35,375 nt of DNA, from contig CACXUA010000008.1 in assembly GCA_902770725.1 (NCBI GenBank), forward strand, positions 29,202 through 64,576, written 5' to 3'. The DNA is from an uncultured Bacteroidales bacterium (GTDB lineage Bacteria; Bacteroidota; Bacteroidia; Bacteroidales; Bacteroidaceae). Position numbers and translations under genes: made by a program. The notes beneath the pieces were generated by a model. The model had not been told where the DNA came from, searched no databases, and worked only from the letters and a program-made list of their open reading frames with translations. This document shows positions 14,572 through 22,905 of this stretch, piece after piece (the stretch's first letter is position 1; every line of letters starts with the position of its first letter).

Positions 14572-16554
14572 TTAATTCTTATAGTTACGTGTCTGTACCT
14601 TAATGATCTCATAATTGAGGGGCTCTTTGACGAGTTCGGGTGCTTTGTCGTCGCTGCCTTGATAGTCCCAGCAGCCAACATAGAAGAAGTTCTCGTCGTC
14701 GCGCTTTGCCTCGCCTTCCTCGGTCTGATGCTCCTCGCGGAAGTGGCCACCACAGCTCTCTTCACGATGCAGGGCATCGTAAGCTACGAGCTCGCCCATC
14801 AGGATGAAGTCGCGCAGATGGATGGCCTTGTCGAGCTCGACGTTGAGGCCTTCCTTGCTTCCAGGAATGAAGAGGTTGGTGTCGAACTCCTTACGAAGCT
14901 CCTTGAGCAGCTTCAAGCCTTCCTCCAAGCCTTCCTTCGTGCGACCCATGCCGACGTGCTCCCACATGATGTGGCCAAGCTCCTTGTGGATGGAGTCGAC
15001 AGAGCGCTTGCCCTTGATGTTCATCAGACGGTCAATCTCCTTCTCGACAGCCTTCTCCGTTTCAGCGAACTCAGGCAGGTCGGTTGAGAGACGTGGCCAG
15101 ATAGCCTGGTCTGCAAGGTAGTTCTGAATGGTGTAAGGCAGTACGAAGTAGCCGTCAGCAAGTCCCTGCATGAGGGCAGAAGCGCCAAGACGGTTTGCTC
15201 CGTGGTCTGAGAAGTTGCACTCGCCGATAGCGAAGAGGCCAGGGATGGTGGTCTGCAACTCGTAGTCAACCCAAACGCCGCCCATCGTATAGTGGATGGC
15301 AGGGAAGATCATCATGGGATAGTAGTAATCGACGCCGTCCTTTGTGCAAGCCTTCTCGCCTGGATTGACGTCGGTTATCTCCTCGTACATATCGAAGAGG
15401 TTGCCATAACGCTGACGAATCTCGTCGATGCCGAGGCGCTGGATGCTCTCCGAGAAGTCGAGGAACACGGCCAGACCGGTGTTGTTCACGCCGAAGCCCT
15501 TGTCGCAACGCTCCTTGGCTGCACGGCTGGCTACGTCGCGAGGAACGAGGTTACCGAATGCCGGGTAGCGGCGCTCCAGATAGTAGTCGCGATCCTCTTC
15601 AGGAATCTCATAGCCCTGCTTTGTTCCTGCCTGCAATGCCTTTGCGTCCTCGAGCTTCTTCGGAACCCAGATACGACCATCGTTACGCAGCGACTCAGAC
15701 ATAAGAGTCAGCTTCGACTGCTTGTCGCCATGCACAGGAATGCAAGTGGGATGAATCTGAACGTAAGAAGGATTAGCCATCATTGCGCCCTTGCGGAAGC
15801 ACTGAACGGCTGCTGTGCAGTTACAACCCATAGCGTTCGTCGAGAGGAAGTAGGTGTTGCCATAGCCGCCAGTAGCGATGACGACAGCATTTGCGCTGAA
15901 GCGCTCCAGCTTGCCAGTCACGAGGTTCTTGGCGATGATGCCACGAGCACGACCGTCAACAATCACTACATCCTCCATCTCGTAACGGGTGAACAGCTTC
16001 ACCTTGCCTCTTTGAACTTCCTTACTCAAAGAAGAGTAAGCACCGAGAAGCAACTGCTGGCCTGTCTGACCCTTAGCATAGAAGGTACGGCTTACCTGAG
16101 CGCCACCGAACGAACGGTTTGCCAGCATGCCGCCATACTCACGAGCGAAGGGTACGCCTTGTGCCACGCACTGGTCGATGATGTTGTTCGACACTTCGGC
16201 CAGACGATAGACGTTGGCTTCGCGAGCACGATAGTCACCACCTTTCACTGTATCATAGAAGAGGCGATAAACGCTGTCGCCATCGTTCTGATAGTTCTTG
16301 GCTGCATTGATACCACCCTGAGCTGCGATAGAGTGAGCGCGACGGGGCGAGTCCTGAATGCAGAAGTTATATACATTGAAGCCCATCTCGGCAAGGGAAG
16401 CGGCAGCACTTGCACCAGCAAGACCTGTACCTACTACGATGACGTCGAGCTTCAGCTTGTTCTTTGGGTTCACCAGACGCTGGTGAGCTTTATATTCTTT
16501 CCATTTCTCAGGCACTGGACCTGCAGGAATCTTCGAATCTAATACTTTTGCCAT
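14572..16554 (-). CDS. sdhA: Succinate dehydrogenase/fumarate reductase flavoprotein subunit
   Basis: A 660-aa flavoprotein, full length for the Bacteroidetes/Bacillus-type enzyme. The Rossmann motif [19 protein letters not shown] lies at about 40-58. [18 protein letters not shown] contains the His that normally holds FAD covalently. [29 protein letters not shown] and [18 protein letters not shown] belong to the substrate and FAD sites. It interconverts succinate and fumarate on the cytoplasmic face of the membrane. It lies between sdhC and sdhB and is co-transcribed with them. Confidence 0.97.
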   Translation of the reverse strand: MAKVLDSKIPAGPVPEKWKEYKAHQRLVNPKNKLKLDVIVVGTGLAGASAAASLAEMGFNVYNFCIQDSPRRAHSIAAQGGINAAKNYQNDGDSVYRLFYDTVKGGDYRAREANVYRLAEVSNNIIDQCVAQGVPFAREYGGMLANRSFGGAQVSRTFYAKGQTGQQLLLGAYSSLSKEVQRGKVKLFTRYEMEDVVIVDGRARGIIAKNLVTGKLERFSANAVVIATGGYGNTYFLSTNAMGCNCTAAVQCFRKGAMMANPSYVQIHPTCIPVHGDKQSKLTLMSESLRNDGRIWVPKKLEDAKALQAGTKQGYEIPEEDRDYYLERRYPAFGNLVPRDVASRAAKERCDKGFGVNNTGLAVFLDFSESIQRLGIDEIRQRYGNLFDMYEEITDVNPGEKACTKDGVDYYYPMMIFPAIHYTMGGVWVDYELQTTIPGLFAIGECNFSDHGANRLGASALMQGLADGYFVLPYTIQNYLADQAIWPRLSTDLPEFAETEKAVEKEIDRLMNIKGKRSVDSIHKELGHIMWEHVGMGRTKEGLEEGLKLLKELRKEFDTNLFIPGSKEGLNVELDKAIHLRDFILMGELVAYDALHREESCGGHFREEHQTEEGEAKRDDENFFYVGCWDYQGSDDKAPELVKEPLNYEIIKVQTRNYKN

Positions 16555-16594
16555 AACTTATGTCAATTATTAATTCTTAATTCATAATTCATAA

Positions 16595-17287
16595 TCAGAT
16601 GCCACAGCTACTGCCGCAAGAGCCGCAGCCCTGTATGGCAAACACAATAACAACGGCAGCGAACATCAGCACAACGATGGTTGCGTAGATGTTGCCGATG
16701 CAACGCCAGCGGTTGAACCAAATCTTACCGCTCACACCAAGCGTCTGCATAGCGCTCCAGATGCCGTGGGTCAGGTGGAACCACAATGCTGCGAGCCATA
16801 CAAGATACAGGCCTGAGTAAACGGGACAAGAGAAGGTCTTCTTGATCCAGAACACTCCATTTGCAGCATTCTCAGCAGCCTCGCCGTCGATGAGCTCAGC
16901 GGCCATCATGTGCCACCAGAAGTTGTAGAGGTGCAAGCACAGGCCCAGGCAGATGATAATGCCGAGGGCAAGCATGTTCTGGCTGGCCCACTCCACTTTC
17001 TCGGGCTTGTCTGTCACAGCATACTTGTTGTTGCCGCGAGCCTTCCAGTTCTGGAATGTCAGCCAGAAAGCATAAACGAAATGAATGAGCACAAGGCCTG
17101 CCAAGGCCACAGTCGCCGCTACGGCGTACCAGTTGGCGCCCAGCATCTCGCAAATCATGTTGTAGCCTTCTTCGCTAAAGAGAGCTACGACGTTCATGCA
17201 GGCATGGAACGTCAGGAACAGGACAAGCGCGACACCGGTGACGGACATCACTACTTTCCTGCCGATAGATGAATTAATTAACCACAT
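16595..17287 (-). CDS. sdhC: Succinate dehydrogenase/fumarate reductase cytochrome b subunit
   Basis: A 230-aa membrane anchor with five hydrophobic helices, matching the single-subunit Bacteroidetes type, so no sdhD is expected. MWLINSSIGRKVVMSVTGVALVLF opens the protein. Candidate haem ligands are the His residues in FLTFHACMN, LIHFVYAF, LCLHLYNFWWH and WFHLTHG. It carries electrons to and from menaquinone. Oddity: the last 11 residues (GCGSCGSSCGI) hold three Cys in Gly/Ser spacing after the final helix, which I do not know from other SdhC proteins. First gene of the operon; promoter at 17363-17370. Confidence 0.94.
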   Translation of the reverse strand: MWLINSSIGRKVVMSVTGVALVLFLTFHACMNVVALFSEEGYNMICEMLGANWYAVAATVALAGLVLIHFVYAFWLTFQNWKARGNNKYAVTDKPEKVEWASQNMLALGIIICLGLCLHLYNFWWHMMAAELIDGEAAENAANGVFWIKKTFSCPVYSGLYLVWLAALWFHLTHGIWSAMQTLGVSGKIWFNRWRCIGNIYATIVVLMFAAVVIVFAIQGCGSCGSSCGI

Positions 17288-17335
17288 AGAAATAATGAAT
17301 TAAGTTATATTTAGTGTTGGTTTTATGTGCGCATG

Positions 17336-17351
17336 TACCTTAATTTAGGTA
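17336..17351 (-). promoter_or_regulatory. Palindromic operator-like site in the sdhC leader
   Basis: TACCTTAATTTAGGTA is an imperfect 16-bp palindrome 11 nt downstream of the sdhC -7 box. Its minus-strand half TACCTAAATTA recurs exactly at 17432-17442, directly after the -7 box of the divergent mnmG gene. Such twin placement at two start regions suggests a shared regulator. Confidence 0.45.
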
Positions 17352-17362
17352 TAATACGAAGG

Positions 17363-17393
17363 CAAAAGTACACAAAAAAGGTTAAATGCGCAA
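17363..17393 (-). promoter_or_regulatory. Full -33/-7 promoter of sdhCAB
   Basis: On the minus strand TTG (17391-17393), 20 nt, then TACTTTTG (17363-17370). The leader to ATG 17287 is about 70 nt. Confidence 0.75.
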
Positions 17394-17423
17394 CTTTTTC
17401 GAGGAAATGTTGCAGGAATTGAG

Positions 17424-17442
17424 TACTTTTGTACCTAAATTA
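17424..17442 (+). promoter_or_regulatory. -7 box of mnmG with adjoining operator-like sequence
   Basis: TACTTTTG at 17424-17431 is followed at once by TACCTAAATTA at 17432-17442, so the repeat covers the predicted transcription start. ATG follows at 17460. No clear -33 element. Confidence 0.65.
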
Positions 17443-17459
17443 GATGTAAGGCAGAACAG

Positions 17460-19427
17460 ATGGAGTTCAAATATGATGTCGTAGTCGTCGGTGCTGGCCA
17501 TGCTGGATGCGAGGCTGCAACGGCTGCCGCAAAACTCGGAGCGAAGACTTGTCTCATTACGATGGACATGAACAAGATTGCCCAAATGTCGTGCAATCCT
17601 GCCATCGGTGGCATTGCCAAAGGCCAGATCGTCAGGGAGATTGACGCGCTGGGAGGTCACACAGGCGAGGTGACGGACGCAACAGCCATTCAGTTCCGTA
17701 TGCTGAACCGCTCGAAAGGACCTGCTATGTGGAGCCCAAGAGCTCAATGCGACAGGGCAAAATTCATCTGGACCTGGCGCGAAATACTCGAGAACACTCC
17801 CAATCTTTCTATCTGGCAAGACCAAGTCGTAGAACTCCTCACGGAGGAACTTCCAAACGCGGCCTGCCGAGTTGCCAAACATGGCGTGCCGAATTGCCAA
17901 ACGCGGCGTGCCGAGTTGACCGATGTGGCGTGCTGGGTTGCACAACGTGGCGTGCTGGGTTTGCGAACTATGCTGGGAGTGACTTTCCATGCACCCTGCG
18001 TCATCATCACGGCTGGCACGTTCCTGAACGGACTGATGCACATCGGACGCACCAAGATTCCAGGTGGTCGTTGTGCTGAACTGCCGAGCCTCCATCTCTC
18101 TGAGAGCATCGCAGCTTGCGGCATAACTGTTGGCCGCATGAAGACTGGCACTCCTGTTCGCATAGACGGACGTTCCGTAGATTTCTCCCAAATGCAAAGG
18201 CAGGACGGAGAGACCGACTTCCACAAGTTCTCCTACATGGGCGAACCGCGTCAGCTGCCACAACTCCCGTGCTGGATTACCTACACAAACGAGGCTGTTC
18301 ACGAGCGTTTGCGTGCTGCCCTACCCGACTCTCCGCTCTATAACGGGCAGATTCAGAGCATCGGTCCGCGTTACTGCCCAAGCATCGAAACAAAGCTCGT
18401 CACTTTCTCCGAACGTACTGAGCATCAGCTATTTCTGGAGCCAGAAGGCAGTTCGACAAGGGAACTCTACCTGAACGGCTTTTCGAGTTCGCTCCCCATC
18501 GACGCTCAGATTGAAGCGCTGAAACTGATTCCTGCTTTCCGCAACCTGCAGATCTACCGTCCAGGCTATGCCATCGAATACGATTACTTCGACCCAACGC
18601 AGCTTCGACACTCGCTGGAATCGAAGATTGTCAATGGTCTCTTCATGGCTGGACAAGTGAACGGAACAACTGGCTACGAGGAGGCTGCAGGCCAGGGACT
18701 GGTTGCGGGAGTAAATGCAGCTCGCAAGATTGCCGGACTCGAGCCGTTTTTCATGCGAAGGGACGAGTCTTACATTGGCGTCCTCATTGACGATCTGGTA
18801 ACGAAAGGCGTGGATGAGCCGTACAGAATGTTCACCTCGAGGGCTGAATATCGCATCCTGCTTCGTCAAGATGATGCGGACGCCAGACTCACAGAACGCA
18901 GCTACGAAATGGGCTTAGCAAGCCGAGAACGTTATGACCATTGGCTACGCAAGAAGCAGACAATCAGCGAGATAGAGAATCTCTGCAGCAACTTCAGCGT
19001 GAAAGCCGCGCTGATCAATCCAGGCCTGAAGGCTCTGGGAAGCGAGCAGCTGCAACGAGGCTGCAAACTCATCGATCTGGTGATGCGACCACAGCTCAAC
19101 CTGACGAACCTCGCAACACTCATCCCTACCCTATCCGACAAGCTGAACAGCATCAAAGACCGTCGCGAAGAAATCATCGAGGCTGCCGAAGTTCGCATCA
19201 AATACAGCGGATACATACGCAGGGAGAAGGAAATAGCAGAGAAGATTCAACGCCTCGAAAACATCCGCATCAAGGGACGTTTCCAATACGAGGACATCAA
19301 ATCGCTCAGCACAGAAGCCCGTCAGAAACTCACGAAAATAGATCCTGAGACGATGGCGCAGGCCAGCCGAATCCCTGGAGTCAGCCCCAGCGACATAAAC
19401 GTCCTGCTGGTCATGATGAATCGATAA
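17460..19427 (+). CDS. mnmG: tRNA uridine-34 5-carboxymethylaminomethyl modification enzyme, with repeat insertion
   Basis: With MnmE, MnmG (GidA) modifies wobble uridine 34 of certain tRNAs, using FAD. Visible: FAD loop VVGAGHAGCEAA (9-20), SCNPAIGGIAKGQ with the first conserved Cys45, GPRYCPSIE with the second, and a C-terminal helical domain ending IPGVSPSDINVLLVMM. At 655 aa it exceeds the usual 620-630. The excess lies at residues 131-166, where the normal short turn before LRTMLGVTFHA is replaced by sequence from five 22-bp repeat units (17855-17964). The frame stays intact on both sides, so the gene looks functional. A parS-like palindrome follows the stop. Confidence 0.95.
   Translation: MEFKYDVVVVGAGHAGCEAATAAAKLGAKTCLITMDMNKIAQMSCNPAIGGIAKGQIVREIDALGGHTGEVTDATAIQFRMLNRSKGPAMWSPRAQCDRAKFIWTWREILENTPNLSIWQDQVVELLTEELPNAACRVAKHGVPNCQTRRAELTDVACWVAQRGVLGLRTMLGVTFHAPCVIITAGTFLNGLMHIGRTKIPGGRCAELPSLHLSESIAACGITVGRMKTGTPVRIDGRSVDFSQMQRQDGETDFHKFSYMGEPRQLPQLPCWITYTNEAVHERLRAALPDSPLYNGQIQSIGPRYCPSIETKLVTFSERTEHQLFLEPEGSSTRELYLNGFSSSLPIDAQIEALKLIPAFRNLQIYRPGYAIEYDYFDPTQLRHSLESKIVNGLFMAGQVNGTTGYEEAAGQGLVAGVNAARKIAGLEPFFMRRDESYIGVLIDDLVTKGVDEPYRMFTSRAEYRILLRQDDADARLTERSYEMGLASRERYDHWLRKKQTISEIENLCSNFSVKAALINPGLKALGSEQLQRGCKLIDLVMRPQLNLTNLATLIPTLSDKLNSIKDRREEIIEAAEVRIKYSGYIRREKEIAEKIQRLENIRIKGRFQYEDIKSLSTEARQKLTKIDPETMAQASRIPGVSPSDINVLLVMMNR
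17855..17964 (+). repeat. 22-bp tandem repeat array F inside mnmG (5 units)
   Basis: Units start at 17855, 17877, 17899, 17921 and 17943. Positions 9-12 read CCTG once, then CGTG four times. Units share AAAC, GG before the core and GC after it, as in the intergenic arrays. Because 22 is not a multiple of three, units are read in rotating frames: unit 1 (AACRVAKHGV) and unit 4 (VACWVAQRGV) give a 22-residue protein repeat. The arms are GC-rich instead of TTAA, which keeps all frames free of stops. Confidence 0.88.
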
Positions 19428-19441
19428 GTTTCACGTGAAAC
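19428..19441. promoter_or_regulatory. parS-like ParB binding site
   Basis: GTTTCACGTGAAAC is a perfect 14-bp palindrome directly after the mnmG stop codon. The 16-bp window 19427-19442 matches the Spo0J/ParB consensus TGTTTCACGTGAAACA at 15 of 16 positions. parS sites cluster near chromosome origins, and mnmG (gidA) is origin-proximal in many bacteria. ParB binding here is inferred. Confidence 0.72.
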
Positions 19442-19473
19442 AATTGCACGCAAAAAGTATAAATACAATAAGT

Positions 19474-20004
19474 ATGAATAACGAATATCTATTGAAAAAC
19501 CTGCGAAATGTGCCTGATTTCCCAGTGCCTGGAATACAGTTCAAGGACGTTAGTACGCTGTATAAAAATCCAAAGTGCCTGAAGATAATGGTCAACGAAC
19601 TGTATGACCTTTACAAGGACAAAGGCATAACAAAGGTCGTGGGCATTGAGAGCCGAGGCTTTGTAGTTGGGGCCGCATTGGCAGTCAAACTGGGAGCTGG
19701 GTTCGTGATGTGTCGTAAGCCAGGCAAACTCCCTGCAGAAACGCGCAAGGAAAGCTATATGAAAGAGTACGGCAAGGACACCATCGAGATTCACACAGAT
19801 GCAATCGAAGAGAAGGATGTCGTGCTGCTCCACGACGATCTCCTCGCTACAGGAGGCAGCATGAAAGCAGCCTACAACCTCGTCAAGCAGTTCAATCCAA
19901 AGAAGATATACATCAACTTCATCATCGAGCTGACCATCGAAGGACTGGATGGCAGGTCTGTTTTCGACAAGGACGTAGAGTTAACAACACTCCTGAAGAT
20001 ATAA
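19474..20004 (+). CDS. apt: Adenine phosphoribosyltransferase
   Basis: A 176-aa type I phosphoribosyltransferase making AMP from adenine and PRPP in purine salvage. N-terminal NVPDFPVPGIQFKDVSTL, GIESRGFVVGAALA and RKPGKLPAE belong to the family. The PRPP loop is VVLLHDDLLATGGSMKAA. I start at ATG 19474, which gives MNNEYLLKNLRNVPDFP as in close family members. An upstream GTG at 19435 is in frame but lies inside the parS-like palindrome, so it is unlikely to be a start. The 22-bp repeat array begins 6 nt after the stop. Confidence 0.94.
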   Translation: MNNEYLLKNLRNVPDFPVPGIQFKDVSTLYKNPKCLKIMVNELYDLYKDKGITKVVGIESRGFVVGAALAVKLGAGFVMCRKPGKLPAETRKESYMKEYGKDTIEIHTDAIEEKDVVLLHDDLLATGGSMKAAYNLVKQFNPKKIYINFIIELTIEGLDGRSVFDKDVELTTLLKI

Positions 20005-20010
20005 GTTTTG

Positions 20011-20142
20011 AAACTTAACGTGGTTAAATTCCAAACTTAACACGCTTAGTTTGTCAATTTAACACGCTTAATTGACGAATTAAGCACGCCTAATTTGAAA
20101 TTTAAGCACGCCTAATTTAAGGACTTAACGTGGGACAATAGA
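20011..20142. repeat. 22-bp tandem repeat array B (6 units) between apt and uvrC
   Basis: Units start every 22 bp from 20011 to 20121. Cores at positions 9-12 read CGTG, CACG, CACG, CACG, CACG, CGTG. Arms are TTAA- or TTAAG-like, for example TTAAGCACGCCTAA in units 4 and 5. The array fills nearly the whole apt-uvrC gap and its sixth unit runs into the uvrC ATG at 20142, so it forms the uvrC translation start region. Confidence 0.88.
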
Positions 20143-21980
20143 TGGAGAAAAGTGCAAAGGAAATACTGAAAGCCTATTTAATGGGGATTGTAAGCAATCT
20201 GCCTGAGTGCCCGGGCTGCTATCAGTATCTCGATGAGACTGGTACCATCATCTATGTCGGCAAGGCAAAGAACCTGAAGCGACGTGTTTACTCGTATTTT
20301 TCGAAAGAACACGATAATCGAAAGACAGCTATTCTCGTGTCTAAGATACGGGATATCAAGTACATAGTCGTCAAGACGGAAGAGGATGCTCTCCTGCTTG
20401 AAAACAACCTCATAAAGCAATGGTCGCCTCGTTATAACATCCTGCTCAAGGACGGCAAAACGTATCCAAGCATCGTTGTAACCAATGAATACCTGCCACG
20501 CATCTTCCAAACTCGCAAGATAGACAAGCGTCTTGGCACTTATTTTGGCCCTTACAGCCACGTTCCCACGATGTATCTTCTGCTCGAACTTATTGGGAAA
20601 CTGTATCCTTTAAGGCGTTGCAGAGAAATTATAACAGCCAATTCCATCGAAAATGGCAAGCATAAAGAGTGCCTGGAGTACCATATAAAGAACTGCAAAG
20701 CACCATGTACAAAGCGACAAAGCCACGAAGAATACATGGAATATATCGCTGAAGCAAAAGAAATCCTGAAGGGAAACACGGCACAACTGGAGCGGCAAAT
20801 GCTCCAACGAATGCAGGAATATGCTGCAAAACTACAGTTCGAAGAGGCAGAAGCAATTAAGCAAAAGTACATTCTTCTCGAGAATTATCGCAGCAAGAGC
20901 GAGGTCGTAAGCAACTCCCTCCATAATATAGATGTCTTTAACATCGAGAACAATGAAAAGGTGGCCTACATCAACTACCTTCACGTCACAAACGGTTGCA
21001 TCACGCAGGCCTTTACCTTTGAGTATGCAAAGCGCCTCGATGAGCCAGATGACGAGTTGCTTGCAGCAGGAATCATAGAGATGCGACAACGTTACCACAG
21101 TGAAAGTAAGGAAGTTATCGTACCGTTTCCCGTGGAACATTTAGGGGAGGATTTGCTCATCACAGTGCCTCAAAAGGGAGACAAAAAGAAGTTACTTGAG
21201 CTTTCCAGACTGAATGTCTTGCAATATAAGAAGGATAGGATTAGTCAGAGCGACAAGTTAAATCCTGAACAAAAGCAGGTGCGTTTGATGAAGGAACTGC
21301 AAGAAGCACTTCACCTCCCTACCCTACCGATGCAAATTGAATGCTTTGACAACTCGAACATCAGTGGTACGGATGCAGTTGCTGGCTGCGTCGTCTTCAA
21401 GAAATGCAGGCCAAGTAAGCAGGATTACCGCAAATACATAATAAAGACTGTGAGCGGGCCTGATGATTATGCCAGCATGCAGGAGGTGGTTCGACGGCGT
21501 TACAGTCGTATGATAGAAGAAGGAAAGCCCCTACCCGACCTGATAATTACGGATGGAGGGCGTGGACAAATGGAGGTCGTAAGAGAGGTTGTTGAGGATG
21601 AACTGCAGCTATCTATACCGATTGCGGGTCTTGCAAAGGATGACAAACACAGGACAAACGAACTGCTCTTTGGATTTCCTCCACAAACGATAGCAATGAA
21701 AACGGATTCTCCGCTGTTTCGTCTGCTCACGCAAATACAGGACGAAGTGCACAGATATGCCATTACATTCCATCGCGACAAACGCAGCAAGCATCAAATT
21801 GCAAGCATTCTGGACAACGTTCCTGGCATTGGACCGAAAACAAAGACGTTGTTGCTGAACAGATTTCACAGCGTGAAGCGAATCAGGGAGACAGAAGAAG
21901 ATGAACTTGCAGCTGTGATTGGAGCCTCGAAAGCTAAGGTTTTGAAGGAATTCCTTGCAGATGCCGATAAAAAGTCGTAG
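20142..21980 (+). CDS. uvrC: Excinuclease ABC subunit C
   Basis: UvrC makes both incisions in UvrABC nucleotide excision repair. The 612-aa protein has a GIY-YIG nuclease domain (about 22-100; GCYQYLDETGTIIYVGKAKNLKRRVYSYF), a Cys-containing region (RRCREI, HIKNCKAPC), a UVR motif (about 205-240; QEYAAKLQFEEAEAIKQKY), the RNase H-like second nuclease (IECFDNSNISGTDAVAGCVVF, DLIITDGGRGQM) and a helix-hairpin-helix end (LDNVPGIGPKTKTLLLNRF). I use ATG 20142, directly after the repeat array; ATG 20181 is an alternative that still keeps the GIY-YIG motif. No purine-rich ribosome site is seen in the repeat. First gene of a run with dtd, a MazG-like gene and deoC. Confidence 0.95.
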   Translation: MEKSAKEILKAYLMGIVSNLPECPGCYQYLDETGTIIYVGKAKNLKRRVYSYFSKEHDNRKTAILVSKIRDIKYIVVKTEEDALLLENNLIKQWSPRYNILLKDGKTYPSIVVTNEYLPRIFQTRKIDKRLGTYFGPYSHVPTMYLLLELIGKLYPLRRCREIITANSIENGKHKECLEYHIKNCKAPCTKRQSHEEYMEYIAEAKEILKGNTAQLERQMLQRMQEYAAKLQFEEAEAIKQKYILLENYRSKSEVVSNSLHNIDVFNIENNEKVAYINYLHVTNGCITQAFTFEYAKRLDEPDDELLAAGIIEMRQRYHSESKEVIVPFPVEHLGEDLLITVPQKGDKKKLLELSRLNVLQYKKDRISQSDKLNPEQKQVRLMKELQEALHLPTLPMQIECFDNSNISGTDAVAGCVVFKKCRPSKQDYRKYIIKTVSGPDDYASMQEVVRRRYSRMIEEGKPLPDLIITDGGRGQMEVVREVVEDELQLSIPIAGLAKDDKHRTNELLFGFPPQTIAMKTDSPLFRLLTQIQDEVHRYAITFHRDKRSKHQIASILDNVPGIGPKTKTLLLNRFHSVKRIRETEEDELAAVIGASKAKVLKEFLADADKKS

Positions 21981-22033
21981 CTTTGCACTATATAATGAGG
22001 AATAGAGTAGGGGAGAACACAACCTGAAGAGAA

Positions 22034-22486
22034 ATGAGAACAGTCATACAGAGAGTACAAAGGGCCAGTGTCAGCATCGAAGGCAAGACAGTGTCGAGCA
22101 TTGGAAACGGGCTGTTGCTATTACTTGGCATTGAGGCTGCAGACACCGAAGAAGATGCCCTGTGGCTGTGTCGGAAAGTGCTTGGATTAAGGATATTCGA
22201 CGATGAAGCGGGCGTCATGAACCGCAGCATCATGGACATCGACGGGGAGATTATTGTCGTGAGCCAGTTCACGTTGTTCGCCAGCTACAAGAAAGGCAAC
22301 AGTCCCAGCTGGTTACGTGCTGCTGGACACGAGCATGCTGTACCAATGTACGAACGCTTTGTCGAACTGCTCAGCCAGGGGCTTGGCAAGAAGGTGGGCA
22401 CTGGTGTGTTTGGTGCAGAGATGAAGGTCGAGCTTATCAACGACGGGCCTGTGACGATTTGTATGGATACAAAGAATAAGGAATAA
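22034..22486 (+). CDS. dtd: D-aminoacyl-tRNA deacylase
   Basis: DTD removes D-amino acids, and glycine from mischarged tRNA(Ala), from tRNA. The 150-aa length is standard. It begins MRTVIQRVQRASVSIEG and carries both active-site motifs: SQFTL in the middle and NDGPVTI near the end, the latter being the Gly-cisPro element. It starts 53 nt after uvrC and sits 6 nt ahead of the MazG-like gene, an order common in Bacteroidetes. Confidence 0.95.
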   Translation: MRTVIQRVQRASVSIEGKTVSSIGNGLLLLLGIEAADTEEDALWLCRKVLGLRIFDDEAGVMNRSIMDIDGEIIVVSQFTLFASYKKGNSPSWLRAAGHEHAVPMYERFVELLSQGLGKKVGTGVFGAEMKVELINDGPVTICMDTKNKE

Positions 22487-22492
22487 CAGAAT

Positions 22493-22816
22493 ATGACGAT
22501 ACGAGAAGCGCAAGAACGTGTAGATCAATGGATTAAGACGTATGGCGTACGCTATTTCAACGAGCTGACCAATATGGCTTGCTTGACAGAGGAAGTAGGG
22601 GAGTTGGCTCGTGTAATGGCGCGAAAATACGGCGAACAATCGTTCAAAGATGGTGAGAACCAGGATGTTAGCGAAGAGATGGCTGATGTGCTTTGGGTTC
22701 TTATCTGCCTTGCGAACCAGACGGGGGTCGATTTGACGGCTGCTTTGGAAGCAAGCATCGAGAAGAAGACTGCTCGAGATAAGGAGAGGCACAAGAATAA
22801 CTTAAAATTAAAATAA
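22493..22816 (+). CDS. MazG-like nucleotide pyrophosphohydrolase
   Basis: A 107-aa all-alpha NTP pyrophosphatase of the MazG/iMazG type. The metal-binding acidic motifs are CLTEEVGELARV and DVSEEMADVLWVLICLANQTGVDL. Proteins of this size hydrolyse nucleoside triphosphates to monophosphates for pool cleaning; the preferred nucleotide is unknown. It lies between dtd and deoC. The 89-nt gap to deoC is A-rich with loosely repeated AAAACNG words and no clear promoter. Confidence 0.88.
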   Translation: MTIREAQERVDQWIKTYGVRYFNELTNMACLTEEVGELARVMARKYGEQSFKDGENQDVSEEMADVLWVLICLANQTGVDLTAALEASIEKKTARDKERHKNNLKLK

Positions 22817-22905
22817 CTGTAAAACTGTTAAGAAAACAGAACGGCATTAAACTGCTGGAACGATAAAACGGTCAAAACAACAGAACAACATAAAACCTGA
22901 ATAAC

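Noticed and set aside
15292-16542. Long open frame on the plus strand inside sdhA
   Set aside because: It is antisense to a highly conserved enzyme, has no recognisable domain and no start signals; a codon-bias shadow.
17287-17363. Missing sdhD as a gene loss
   Set aside because: The Bacteroidetes-type complex has a single cytochrome b subunit, so sdhCAB is complete.
17382-18302. Open frame on the minus strand across the mnmG start and repeat array
   Set aside because: It is antisense to conserved mnmG and overlaps its promoter; no family resemblance.
19435-19473. GTG start for apt at 19435
   Set aside because: It lies in the parS-like palindrome and adds residues not seen in Apt; ATG 19474 gives the standard N-terminus.
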